Source: Streptomyces sp. FIT100
GTDB taxonomy: Bacteria; Actinomycetota; Actinomycetes; Streptomycetales; Streptomycetaceae
DNA length: 64,000 bases
NCBI RefSeq assembly: GCF_024584805.1
Contig: NZ_CP075715.1
Location: forward strand, 4,102,526-4,166,525
Reading direction: 5' to 3'
The notes below the pieces were generated by a model. It saw only the letters and a list, made by a program, of their open reading frames with translations, made no database searches and was not told the DNA's origin. This document shows, piece after piece, positions 44,714-51,503 of this stretch. Positions within the stretch are counted from its first letter, which is position 1; every line of letters begins with the position of its first letter. The translations under genes were made by a program, and so were the position numbers.

Positions 44714-45333
44714 CTGTTGGCACCTGCTTCGCTCGATGTCGGTGAGGGGCTTGCGGAGTCCTTGAACGGCTCCGGTACGAAGGGGTGCAGCGCGGGGTCG
44801 GCCGCCACGGCGCGACGGAACGCGTTCCTGGCCTCGTCGTCGCGGTCCTTCTTCGCCAGCACCTGTCCGAGGTGCAGATAGGCCGTGGAAGCCTTCGGGT
44901 CGGCGGCGACGGCGCGCTTCAGGAGCGTGATGGCGCGGTCGGGCTCGCTCGACTCGACCAGCACCGCCTCGTTGAAGAGGGCGGGAGTGAACTTCGGGTC
45001 GGTCTTCAGCGCCTTCTCGTAGGCGGCGCGGGCTTCGGTCTTCCTGCCGTCCCGCTGCGCGATGACGCCCAGGTTGTACCAGGCGAGCTTGTTGCCCGGA
45101 TCCAGCTCCACCACGTCCCTGAAGGTGCCGGCGGCCCCGGTGTAGTCCTGGTACTTCGCCTGGAGGAGACCGGCGTGGAGAAGCGAGTTCGCCTTCACGA
45201 TCCGCCGGGACTCCGGTGTGCCGCTCTCGGCGTCGGACGTTCCGTCCGGCCGGTCGAGCGCCGCCCAGGTGACCACTCCGGCGGCAACGGCCGCCGTCGC
45301 GACGAGCCCTGTCCACAATCGCCCACGTTTCAC
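44710..45333 (-). CDS. Membrane-anchored TPR protein
   Basis: A 207-residue protein with an N-terminal membrane helix (LWTGLVATAAVAAGVVTWAAL) and at least four tetratricopeptide repeats (ANSLLHAGLLQAKYQDYTGA, KLAWYNLGVIAQRDGRKTEA, FTPALFNEAVLVESSEPDRA, STAYLHLGQVLAKKDRDDEA). TPR domains bind other proteins; here the domain should face outward or inward depending on topology, which the sequence does not settle. It is translationally coupled to the glycosyltransferase-methyltransferase, so it may act as its scaffold. About 230 bases of upstream DNA (45334-45564) hold its promoter and no recognisable gene. Confidence 0.85.
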   Translation of the reverse strand: MKRGRLWTGLVATAAVAAGVVTWAALDRPDGTSDAESGTPESRRIVKANSLLHAGLLQAKYQDYTGAAGTFRDVVELDPGNKLAWYNLGVIAQRDGRKTEARAAYEKALKTDPKFTPALFNEAVLVESSEPDRAITLLKRAVAADPKASTAYLHLGQVLAKKDRDDEARNAFRRAVAADPALHPFVPEPFKDSASPSPTSSEAGANR

Positions 45334-45564
45334 TTGGTCACATCCCGAGTTCGAACCGCCCTCAATGTCGCCAAAGTTACGAGGTGGCTGTTATGACATC
45401 CCACGCCCTGAGGGGCTTTGGGCGTACAGACCACCCGAACGTACGCATTCCGGAGGGCCGGCCGGCCAGTCGATGTTCCGTGAATCCGCTTTTACGGAGC
45501 GGTTGTTCAGTATTTCGTCGGCTAATAGACCGGCGCGGGGACGGCTGTCGCGCCGTGCTCCGGC

Positions 45565-46848
45565 CTACGGCTCCCGAGGGGTCAGATGGACGGTGAACCA
45601 GTCGCGGGCGAGGTCCGCGACCTCGTCCAGTGCGCCCGGCTCCTCGAAGAGGTGGGTCGCGCCGGGGACGACCTCCAGCCGGCACTCGCAGCGCAGCGCG
45701 GACCGGGCCTGACGGTTGAGGTCGAGGACGGTCGTGTCCCGGCCGCCGACGATCAGCAGCGTCGGGGCGCGCACCCCCGGCAGCCGGGAGCCGGCCAGGT
45801 CGGGGCGGCCGCCGCGGGAGACGACGGCACCGACCTCGGGGCCCGCGCCCGACGCCGCCCAGAGCGCGGCGGCGGCGCCGGTGGACGCACCGAAGTACCC
45901 GATCGGGACGGACACCCGGGTGCGCAGCCACTGGGTGGCGCCCGCGAGCCTGCGGGCGAGGATCTCGATGTCGAAGACGTTCGCCCGGTCGCCGGCCTCC
46001 GCCTCGGTGAGCAGGTCGAAGAGGAGGGTGCCGAGGCCCGCCTCGTTCAGGGCGGTCGCGACCGCGCGGTTGCGGGGGCTGTGGCGGCTGCTGCCGGAGC
46101 CGTGGGCGAACATCACGACCGCACCGGCGCCGTCCGGCACGGTCAGTTCACCAGCCAGCCGCACACCGCCCGCGTCGATCTCCGCCTCCTCGGGCTTCAC
46201 CGGTGCAGGCTCCTCCGAGGCTGCCCGCTCCAGCAGGGCGACGACCTCGTCGTCCGGGGTCTGCGAGAAGTCCCTGTACCACTCCCCGACCGCCGAGAAC
46301 GCGCGCGGCGTCGACAGACACACCACCTCGTCCGCCTCCGTGCGCAGCCACGCCACCGCGTCCGGCGGCGCCACCGGCACGGCCAGCACCACCCGGGCCG
46401 CGCCCTGGGCCCGTACGACCTCGCAGGCCGCGGCGGCGGTGGCGCCGGTGGCGACCCCGTCGTCCACGACGATCACGGTCCGCCCGGCGATGCCGACCCG
46501 CTCCCGGCCGGCCCTGAACCGCTCGGCCTGGCGCGCGAGTTCGGCATGCTCGGCCTGTTCCACGGACTCGACGTCCTTGCGGGAGACATGCCCGCGGCGC
46601 ACGATGTCGTCGCTGATGATCCGTACCCCGCCCTCGCCGATCGCCCCGAAGCCGAGCTCGCGGTGGTACGGCACGCCCAGTTTCCGCACGACGATCACGT
46701 CCAGCGGGGCGCCGAGCGCCCGCGCCACCTGGAACGCCACCGGGACACCGCCCCGCGGCAGCCCCAGCACGACGGGATCGGCCGCCCGCAACGGGCCCAG
46801 CGCCTCGGCGAGGCGCTGTCCCGCGTCCACACGGTCGTTGAACAGCAC
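45565..46848 (-). CDS. Phosphoribosyltransferase-alpha/beta hydrolase fusion
   Basis: A 427-residue fusion. Residues 1 to about 215 are a type I phosphoribosyltransferase-like domain (LGLPRGGVPVAFQVARALGA, ELGFGAIGEGG, PRPP loop VIVVDDGVATGATAAAA). From about 225 a dienelactone-hydrolase-like domain follows: oxyanion region FAHGSGSSRHSPRN, nucleophile Ser in YFGASTGAAAAL, Asp in LIVGGRDTTVLD and His in GATHLFEEPGAL, a full triad. The fusion is recalled from other actinobacteria and proteobacteria; the physiological substrate is unknown. It is a single gene, divergent from the MerR regulator with 126 bases between. Confidence 0.9.
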   Translation of the reverse strand: MLFNDRVDAGQRLAEALGPLRAADPVVLGLPRGGVPVAFQVARALGAPLDVIVVRKLGVPYHRELGFGAIGEGGVRIISDDIVRRGHVSRKDVESVEQAEHAELARQAERFRAGRERVGIAGRTVIVVDDGVATGATAAAACEVVRAQGAARVVLAVPVAPPDAVAWLRTEADEVVCLSTPRAFSAVGEWYRDFSQTPDDEVVALLERAASEEPAPVKPEEAEIDAGGVRLAGELTVPDGAGAVVMFAHGSGSSRHSPRNRAVATALNEAGLGTLLFDLLTEAEAGDRANVFDIEILARRLAGATQWLRTRVSVPIGYFGASTGAAAALWAASGAGPEVGAVVSRGGRPDLAGSRLPGVRAPTLLIVGGRDTTVLDLNRQARSALRCECRLEVVPGATHLFEEPGALDEVADLARDWFTVHLTPREP

Positions 46849-46937
46849 AACGGCTCACCCCCTACAGGGGCTCTCCTTCGAACCAACCCCATGCCGCGCG
46901 GCTGCGCAACTCGGGCTCCCCGGCCCCGGCGGCGGGC

Positions 46938-46968
46938 TTGAGTCTCCAGCCGGTGGAAGGTCCAGACT
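46938..46968 (+). promoter_or_regulatory. MerR-type promoter with 19-bp spacer
   Basis: TTGAGT (46938-46943) and CAGACT (46963-46968) are separated by exactly 19 bases, longer than the 17 usual for sigma-70 type promoters and typical for promoters bent by MerR regulators. The spacer holds the imperfect dyad CTCCAGCCGGTGGAAG. The start codon of the MerR gene lies six bases after the -10 box. Confidence 0.75.
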
Positions 46969-46974
46969 CGCCGT

Positions 46975-47952
46975 ATGAACGCCGACGACAGCAGTCGGCA
47001 GCCGCCCGAGCCGCCCGAACCGTCCGAGTCGCCCGAACCGTCCGAGCTGTTCACCATCGGGCAGCTGTCCCTGCGTACCGGGATGCCGGTGCGCACCATC
47101 CGCTACTGGTCCGACACCGGCGCCCTGCCGCCGGCCGGTCGCAGCAGCGGCGGCTACCGGCTCTACGACGCCGCATCCGCCGCCCGCCTCGAACTCGTCC
47201 GCACGCTGCGCGAGCTCGGGCTGGGTCTGGACGACGTGCGGCGGGTGCTGGAGCGGGAGACCACCGTCGCGGATGTCGCCGTCGACCACATCAAGGCGCT
47301 GGACGCGCAGATCAAGGGCCTTCGGCTGCGGCGTGCGGTGCTCGCCGCCGTCGCCGCGGGACGGAGGCCGCCGACCGAGGAGATGACACTGTTGAACAAG
47401 CTCGCCCGGCTCACCGCCGGAGAACGCCGCCGCATCATCGACGACTTCCTGGACGAGGTCTTCGGCGGCCTCGACCTCGATCCCCGGCTGCGGGACCGGA
47501 TGACCGACATCCGCGTGGAACTTCCCGACGACCCCACGGCCGCGCAGGTCGACGCGTGGGTCGAACTCGCCGAGCTCGTCGCCGACCCGGAGTTCCGGCG
47601 GCGGCTGCGCTCCGTCGCGCAGTCCGGCGCCGCGGGGCGCGCCGAGGAGGGGCCCGGCCGGGAGCCGGGGGCGTACCTCTTCTTCGTCAGGAAGGTCGTC
47701 GGCATGGTGGGCGAGGCCCGCGCGGCCGGGATCGCCCCGGACGCGCCGGAGGCCGCCGGCGTGCTGGACCGGCTGCTCGGGCCCGCCGACCGCGTCCGCA
47801 GGGCCGAGGTGCTTGCCCGCATCGAGGACGCGGGCAACGCGCGGATGGAGCGGTACCGGCAGTTGGTCGCCGCCGTGAACGGGGAGCCGGTGCGGCCCTC
47901 GCACGCCGAGGAGTTCGCCTGGCTCGCGGCGGCGCTGCGCGCTCACTCCTGA
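46975..47952 (+). CDS. MerR family transcriptional regulator
   Basis: A 325-residue regulator. After a Pro/Glu/Ser-rich N-terminal stretch of 24 residues comes a MerR DNA-binding domain (FTIGQLSLRTGMPVRTIRYWSDTGALPPAGRSSGGYRLYDAA) and the helical dimerisation region (LRELGLGLDDVRRVLERE). The long C-terminal part is all helical, without the Cys of metal sensors, so a small-molecule ligand is more likely. There is no ribosome site, and the promoter predicts transcription starting at or next to the ATG, so the mRNA is probably leaderless. The 3' end overlaps the convergent molybdoenzyme gene by ten bases. Confidence 0.92.
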   Translation: MNADDSSRQPPEPPEPSESPEPSELFTIGQLSLRTGMPVRTIRYWSDTGALPPAGRSSGGYRLYDAASAARLELVRTLRELGLGLDDVRRVLERETTVADVAVDHIKALDAQIKGLRLRRAVLAAVAAGRRPPTEEMTLLNKLARLTAGERRRIIDDFLDEVFGGLDLDPRLRDRMTDIRVELPDDPTAAQVDAWVELAELVADPEFRRRLRSVAQSGAAGRAEEGPGREPGAYLFFVRKVVGMVGEARAAGIAPDAPEAAGVLDRLLGPADRVRRAEVLARIEDAGNARMERYRQLVAAVNGEPVRPSHAEEFAWLAAALRAHS

Positions 47953-49070
47953 GCGCAGAGCACCACGAGACGCTGCACGAGGTTGTTGCCGAAGCCGCCC
48001 CGGTTCCACGGCTGCTCCAGGGGCTGGGTGCGGCCGTCGGCATCGGTGGCGCGGACCGCGAGCACATGGCTGCCCGGGGTGGCCGTCCACGCGGTGTGCC
48101 AGTGGCGCCACGCCCAGGGGTGGCCCTCGGCCGGGTCGAGCGCGGCGTCGTGCCATGTACCGCCGTCGTCGGCGCTGACCTCGACCCGTACGACCGGGGC
48201 GTGCCCGGACCAGGCCCGGCCCTCCAGACCCACCCGGCCGGGGCGCACGGCGCGGGCGCGGGACATGAAGTCGGGGAAGCCGGGCGGGACCATCAGGGCG
48301 CGGGGCTCGATGCGGGTGACGGGCTCGCCGGGGTCGTCGGCGGACTGCTTGTATCGGTAGGCGACCGACTGCTGGTAGCCCGTGAACGGGGTGGCGGTGA
48401 GGCTGATGTCGCACAGCCACTTCACCTGGGCCATGCCGTACCAGCCGGGTACGACCAGCCGCACCGGGTGCCCGTGCTGCGGCGGCAGCGGCTCGCCGTT
48501 CATCGCGTACGCGACCAGCACCTCGGGGTGGTCGCCGGTGGCCACCGGCAGCGGCAGGCTGCGCCGGTAGTCCTGCTCGACGCCGCGCTCGACCCCGTGG
48601 TCCGCGCCGGTGAAGACCGCCTCGACGGCGTCCGGCGCGGGGCCCGCCTCGTCGAGCAGCACCCGCAGCGGCACCCCGGTCCACTCGGCGGTGCCGACCG
48701 CCTCCACCAGCCAGGGCTGGCTGACGGGCCGCGGGCTGAGCAGGGCGCGTCCGTTGCCCGCGCACTCCATGGTGACGCGGTGGGTGCGGGGCGGGTACGC
48801 CTTGAGGGCGGCCAGGTCGAGCACGAGCGGGGTCCGCACCCGGCCGCCGACGGTGAGCCGCCAGTCGCCGCCGGTGTCCGGGATGTCGTAGTGGACGAGG
48901 ATGTAGTGCAGCCCGGCCGGTGTCACCTCGTACCGCAGCGCCTCCAGCGGCATCCCGTGGTTGCGGGCCGCGAGCGCGAGTTCCTCCAGGCTGATCCCCT
49001 CGCCGGGCCCGGCGAGACGGCCCGGGCCGCTGATCGCCCCGAGAGGCCGGTCGGTGCGCGGGTCGTCCAT
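47943..49070 (-). CDS. Sulfite oxidase-family molybdopterin oxidoreductase
   Basis: A 375-residue enzyme with a molybdopterin domain (about 40-235) and a C-terminal Mo-co dimerisation domain (about 245-370). The molybdenum-binding Cys lies in HRVTMECAGNGRALL, and the pterin-binding segments VGTAEWTGVPLRVLL, ADHGVERG, AYAMNGEPLPPQHGHPVRLVVPGWYGMAQVKWL are typical. There is no Tat signal at the annotated N-terminus, so it should be cytoplasmic, unlike SorA or plant-type periplasmic members. No heme domain is attached. The electron acceptor is unknown. Confidence 0.9.
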   Translation of the reverse strand: MDDPRTDRPLGAISGPGRLAGPGEGISLEELALAARNHGMPLEALRYEVTPAGLHYILVHYDIPDTGGDWRLTVGGRVRTPLVLDLAALKAYPPRTHRVTMECAGNGRALLSPRPVSQPWLVEAVGTAEWTGVPLRVLLDEAGPAPDAVEAVFTGADHGVERGVEQDYRRSLPLPVATGDHPEVLVAYAMNGEPLPPQHGHPVRLVVPGWYGMAQVKWLCDISLTATPFTGYQQSVAYRYKQSADDPGEPVTRIEPRALMVPPGFPDFMSRARAVRPGRVGLEGRAWSGHAPVVRVEVSADDGGTWHDAALDPAEGHPWAWRHWHTAWTATPGSHVLAVRATDADGRTQPLEQPWNRGGFGNNLVQRLVVLCAQE

Positions 49071-49140
49071 GCCTCCATGGTGCGCGTGCCCGAGGGGGGA
49101 CGCTCAACGATGCGCCCGCGGCGCGGACCGCCGGGCAACG

Positions 49141-49200
49141 GGACGGCAGGCAACGGGAGGTCCAGCAACAGGACGTCCGGCAGTAGGACGTCCGGCAACA
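49141..49200. repeat. Four degenerate 15-bp tandem repeats
   Basis: Four adjacent 15-base units (consensus ggacgtccggcaaca) at 49141-49155, 49156-49170, 49171-49185 and 49186-49200, increasingly exact from left to right. They fill the gap between the divergent molybdoenzyme and FMN reductase genes. The GGACGTCC core is itself palindromic. Confidence 0.8.
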
Positions 49201-49277
49201 GCCCGTCGTGCGTTCGCGGGGCGGCCCCGCCCGGACCAGACTGGTCAGTGTCGGGCACACCGGAAAGGACGCCGCCG

Positions 49278-49958
49278 ATGACCATGGACGATTCGTACGG
49301 CTCGGCCGACGGCGCTCCCGGTCCGCTGCGCGTACTCGTCTTCGGCGCCGCGATGCGGGCGGCATCCGTGAACGCCCGCCTCGCCTCGCTCGTGGCCCGG
49401 CTGGTCGCCGACACCGGTGCCACCGTCGATCTCGCCTCGATGCGCGACTTCCACATGCCGCTGTACGACGGTGACATGGAGGAAGCCGAGGGGCTGCCGA
49501 GCGGTGCCCTCGCGCTGCGGGACCGGATCGAGCGGTGCGAGGCGTTCGTGATCTCCTCGCCCGAGTACAACGCGTCGGTGCCGGGCGTGCTGAAGAACGC
49601 CATCGACTGGGTCTCGCGGGTGCGTCCGCAGCCGTTCAAGGACAAGCACGCGATGCTCGTCTCCGCCTCCCCGTCGATGGTGGGCGGCAACCGGGGGCTG
49701 TGGGCGCTGAGGGTTCCGCTGGAGCACCTCGGCACCCGCGTCTATCCGGACATGTTCAGCCTGGCCAAGGCCCACCAGGGCTTCACCGAGGACGGGCAGC
49801 TCACCGACTCCGGGCTTCAGCAGCGGCTCGCCGAGACGGTGGAGGCGTTCCTCCGCCTGGTCGAGGCCGACATGCGGTACGTGTGCCTGGAACGCCGCTG
49901 GTACGAGTTCCTCGGGGACCGTACCGAGGCGGCGATCACCCAGCGGGCCGAGGACTGA
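49278..49958 (+). CDS. NADPH-dependent FMN reductase family protein
   Basis: A 226-residue flavodoxin-like reductase. N-terminal phosphate loop LVFGAAMRAASVNARLASLV; flavin-binding FVISSPEYNASVPGVLKNAIDWVSR, the family hallmark; and LVSASPSMVGGNRGLWALRV. The C-terminal 40 residues are helical. It reduces FMN, quinones or azo-type compounds with NADPH. AAAGGA lies before the ATG at 49278. The frame is open far upstream (antisense to the molybdoenzyme), but that part is not coding. Confidence 0.92.
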   Translation: MTMDDSYGSADGAPGPLRVLVFGAAMRAASVNARLASLVARLVADTGATVDLASMRDFHMPLYDGDMEEAEGLPSGALALRDRIERCEAFVISSPEYNASVPGVLKNAIDWVSRVRPQPFKDKHAMLVSASPSMVGGNRGLWALRVPLEHLGTRVYPDMFSLAKAHQGFTEDGQLTDSGLQQRLAETVEAFLRLVEADMRYVCLERRWYEFLGDRTEAAITQRAED

Positions 49959-50018
49959 CGAGCGCCGGGGGCCGGGGGCCGGGGGCCGGACGACGAGGTC
50001 CGAGAGGGCCGGCCGGGG

Positions 50019-50759
50019 CTATTCGCCGATCCGCACCACCGCGAGCGTGATGTTGTCGGGACCGCCCGCCTCCATCGCGGCCTTCCACAGCTCGTAGGCG
50101 GCCCTGCCGTCGTCGTGCGCCCGCAGCAGCTTCTCCACCTCGTCGTCCGGCACCGGGTCGGTCAGCCCGTCGGAGCAGACCAGATAGCGGGTGCCGGTGG
50201 TCACCGGGGCGACCGAGACATGTGCCGTGACGGGGCTGAAGACGGGGCTGCCGCCGAGCGTCTGCGTCACGGCCGACGTGGTGCGGCGTCCCGGCGCGGG
50301 CGGCGGGCTGTCGTCCACGCTGACCTGGCGCAGTCCGTCCGGCGCGAGGTCGTACACCTTGCTGTCGCCGACGTTGAACGTCAGCAGCGACCCGTCGAGC
50401 ACGACGGCACCCGCGACCGTGGTCCCCATCGTGGTCAGTTCCGGATCGCCGTCCGCGACCGCGTACACCGTGCGATTGCAGAGGTCCAGGGCGTCGTGGA
50501 CGGCCTCCTCGCCGTCGAGCGAGGGGCCGAGCGAGGCGAGCCTGCGGACGACCAGCCCGCTCGCCACCTCCCCGGCGGGCTGCCCGCCGAGGCCGTCGGC
50601 GACCGCGACGACGAGCGGTGTGCCGAGGGCGAAGAGGAGCGTCTGGGGGTTCTCGGTCACCGTGCCGCACAGGGTCCACGGTCCGACGACGAGGCTGTCC
50701 TCGTTGTGGTCCCGTATCAGTCCGACATCGCTCAGAGCGGTGACAGCTACGTACGGCAC
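50019..50759 (-). CDS. PP2C-type serine/threonine protein phosphatase
   Basis: A 246-residue phosphatase domain protein (PPM family). Metal-binding motifs are intact: VGLIRDHNEDSLVV, VVAVADGLGGQPAGE, LLTFNVGDSKVYDL, YLVCSDGLTDPV and GGPDNITLAVVRIGE. There is no extra sensor or membrane domain, so it is a small soluble type that removes phosphate from protein kinase targets. The GTG at 50759 follows GGGGAGGAG. No kinase gene is adjacent. Confidence 0.93.
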   Translation of the reverse strand: MPYVAVTALSDVGLIRDHNEDSLVVGPWTLCGTVTENPQTLLFALGTPLVVAVADGLGGQPAGEVASGLVVRRLASLGPSLDGEEAVHDALDLCNRTVYAVADGDPELTTMGTTVAGAVVLDGSLLTFNVGDSKVYDLAPDGLRQVSVDDSPPPAPGRRTTSAVTQTLGGSPVFSPVTAHVSVAPVTTGTRYLVCSDGLTDPVPDDEVEKLLRAHDDGRAAYELWKAAMEAGGPDNITLAVVRIGE

Positions 50760-50836
50760 GGATGGCTCCTCCCCACCATTGTGACGCGGTCGGCATGGTG
50801 ACGCGGTGACGCGGTCGGCGGGAGCGGCGCGGGCGG

Positions 50837-51343
50837 TCAGTGCGAGATGGCGGCCTTCATGGCCACGAGGACCAGCCCCAGGAGCAGATTGACGACGCCG
50901 GTGACGACCACCAGACGCCGGGCGGCCCCGGCGCGAACGACCGCGGCGGTGGCCCAGCACACCTGTCCGGCGAGCGCGACGCCGAGCGCGAGCCACACGG
51001 TGTCGTTGTGCCCCAGATCCAGCAGCGGGCTCACCGCCACGGCGGCGGCCGGCGGGAAGGCGGCCTCGGCGATGGGCCACTCCTTGCGCGCCTCCTCGCG
51101 GACCTGCCGCCACGACAGGTCCCCGCTCGCCAGCCGGTGGCCGACGAGACGGGAGTAGACGTGGATGAGCCAGAAGACCAGACCGGTGGTGATCAGCATG
51201 ATCGTGAGTTGCAGCTTGGGGTACGGACCCAGCGTCCCCGCCGTGGCGATCACGGAGGCGGCGAGGAGCGAGCCGTGGACCGCGCCGGAGAAGTCCCGTG
51301 CGGGAGCGGGCGGCCGGGCGGCGCCGGGGCTGCTGGATCTCAT
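50837..51343 (-). CDS. Five-helix membrane protein, unknown function
   Basis: A 168-residue integral membrane protein. Hydrophobic segments: GSLLAASVIATAGTLG, LQLTIMLITTGLVFWLIHVY, AAFPPAAAVAVSPLL, TVWLALGVALAGQVCWATAA and RLVVVTGVVNLLLGLVLVAM. A charged loop, SWRQVREEARKEWPIAEAAF, lies between the second and third. No transport or enzyme motif was recognised. The ATG at 51343 follows GAGGGG directly, so the true start may differ slightly. It is 77 bases from the PP2C gene on the same strand. Confidence 0.72.
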   Translation of the reverse strand: MRSSSPGAARPPAPARDFSGAVHGSLLAASVIATAGTLGPYPKLQLTIMLITTGLVFWLIHVYSRLVGHRLASGDLSWRQVREEARKEWPIAEAAFPPAAAVAVSPLLDLGHNDTVWLALGVALAGQVCWATAAVVRAGAARRLVVVTGVVNLLLGLVLVAMKAAISH

Positions 51344-51503
51344 CCCCTCAGCATGCCGGGGTGCCCGCGGCGCACCCGGCAACCGCGCCCGCCGGGACAA
51401 ATGAGTTGACGACCGATCCGGCGGCTCGCTTGCATCGGCATCGCCCGGGCGGGCCTTCCCGTCCCTCCGGTACGACGGCCCGATCGGAAGGCGCAGGTGC
51501 TCC

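Noticed and set aside
46938..49277. Upstream extension of the FMN reductase frame over merR and the molybdoenzyme
   Set aside because: It overlaps two clear genes and lacks protein-like composition; the ATG at 49278 has a ribosome site.
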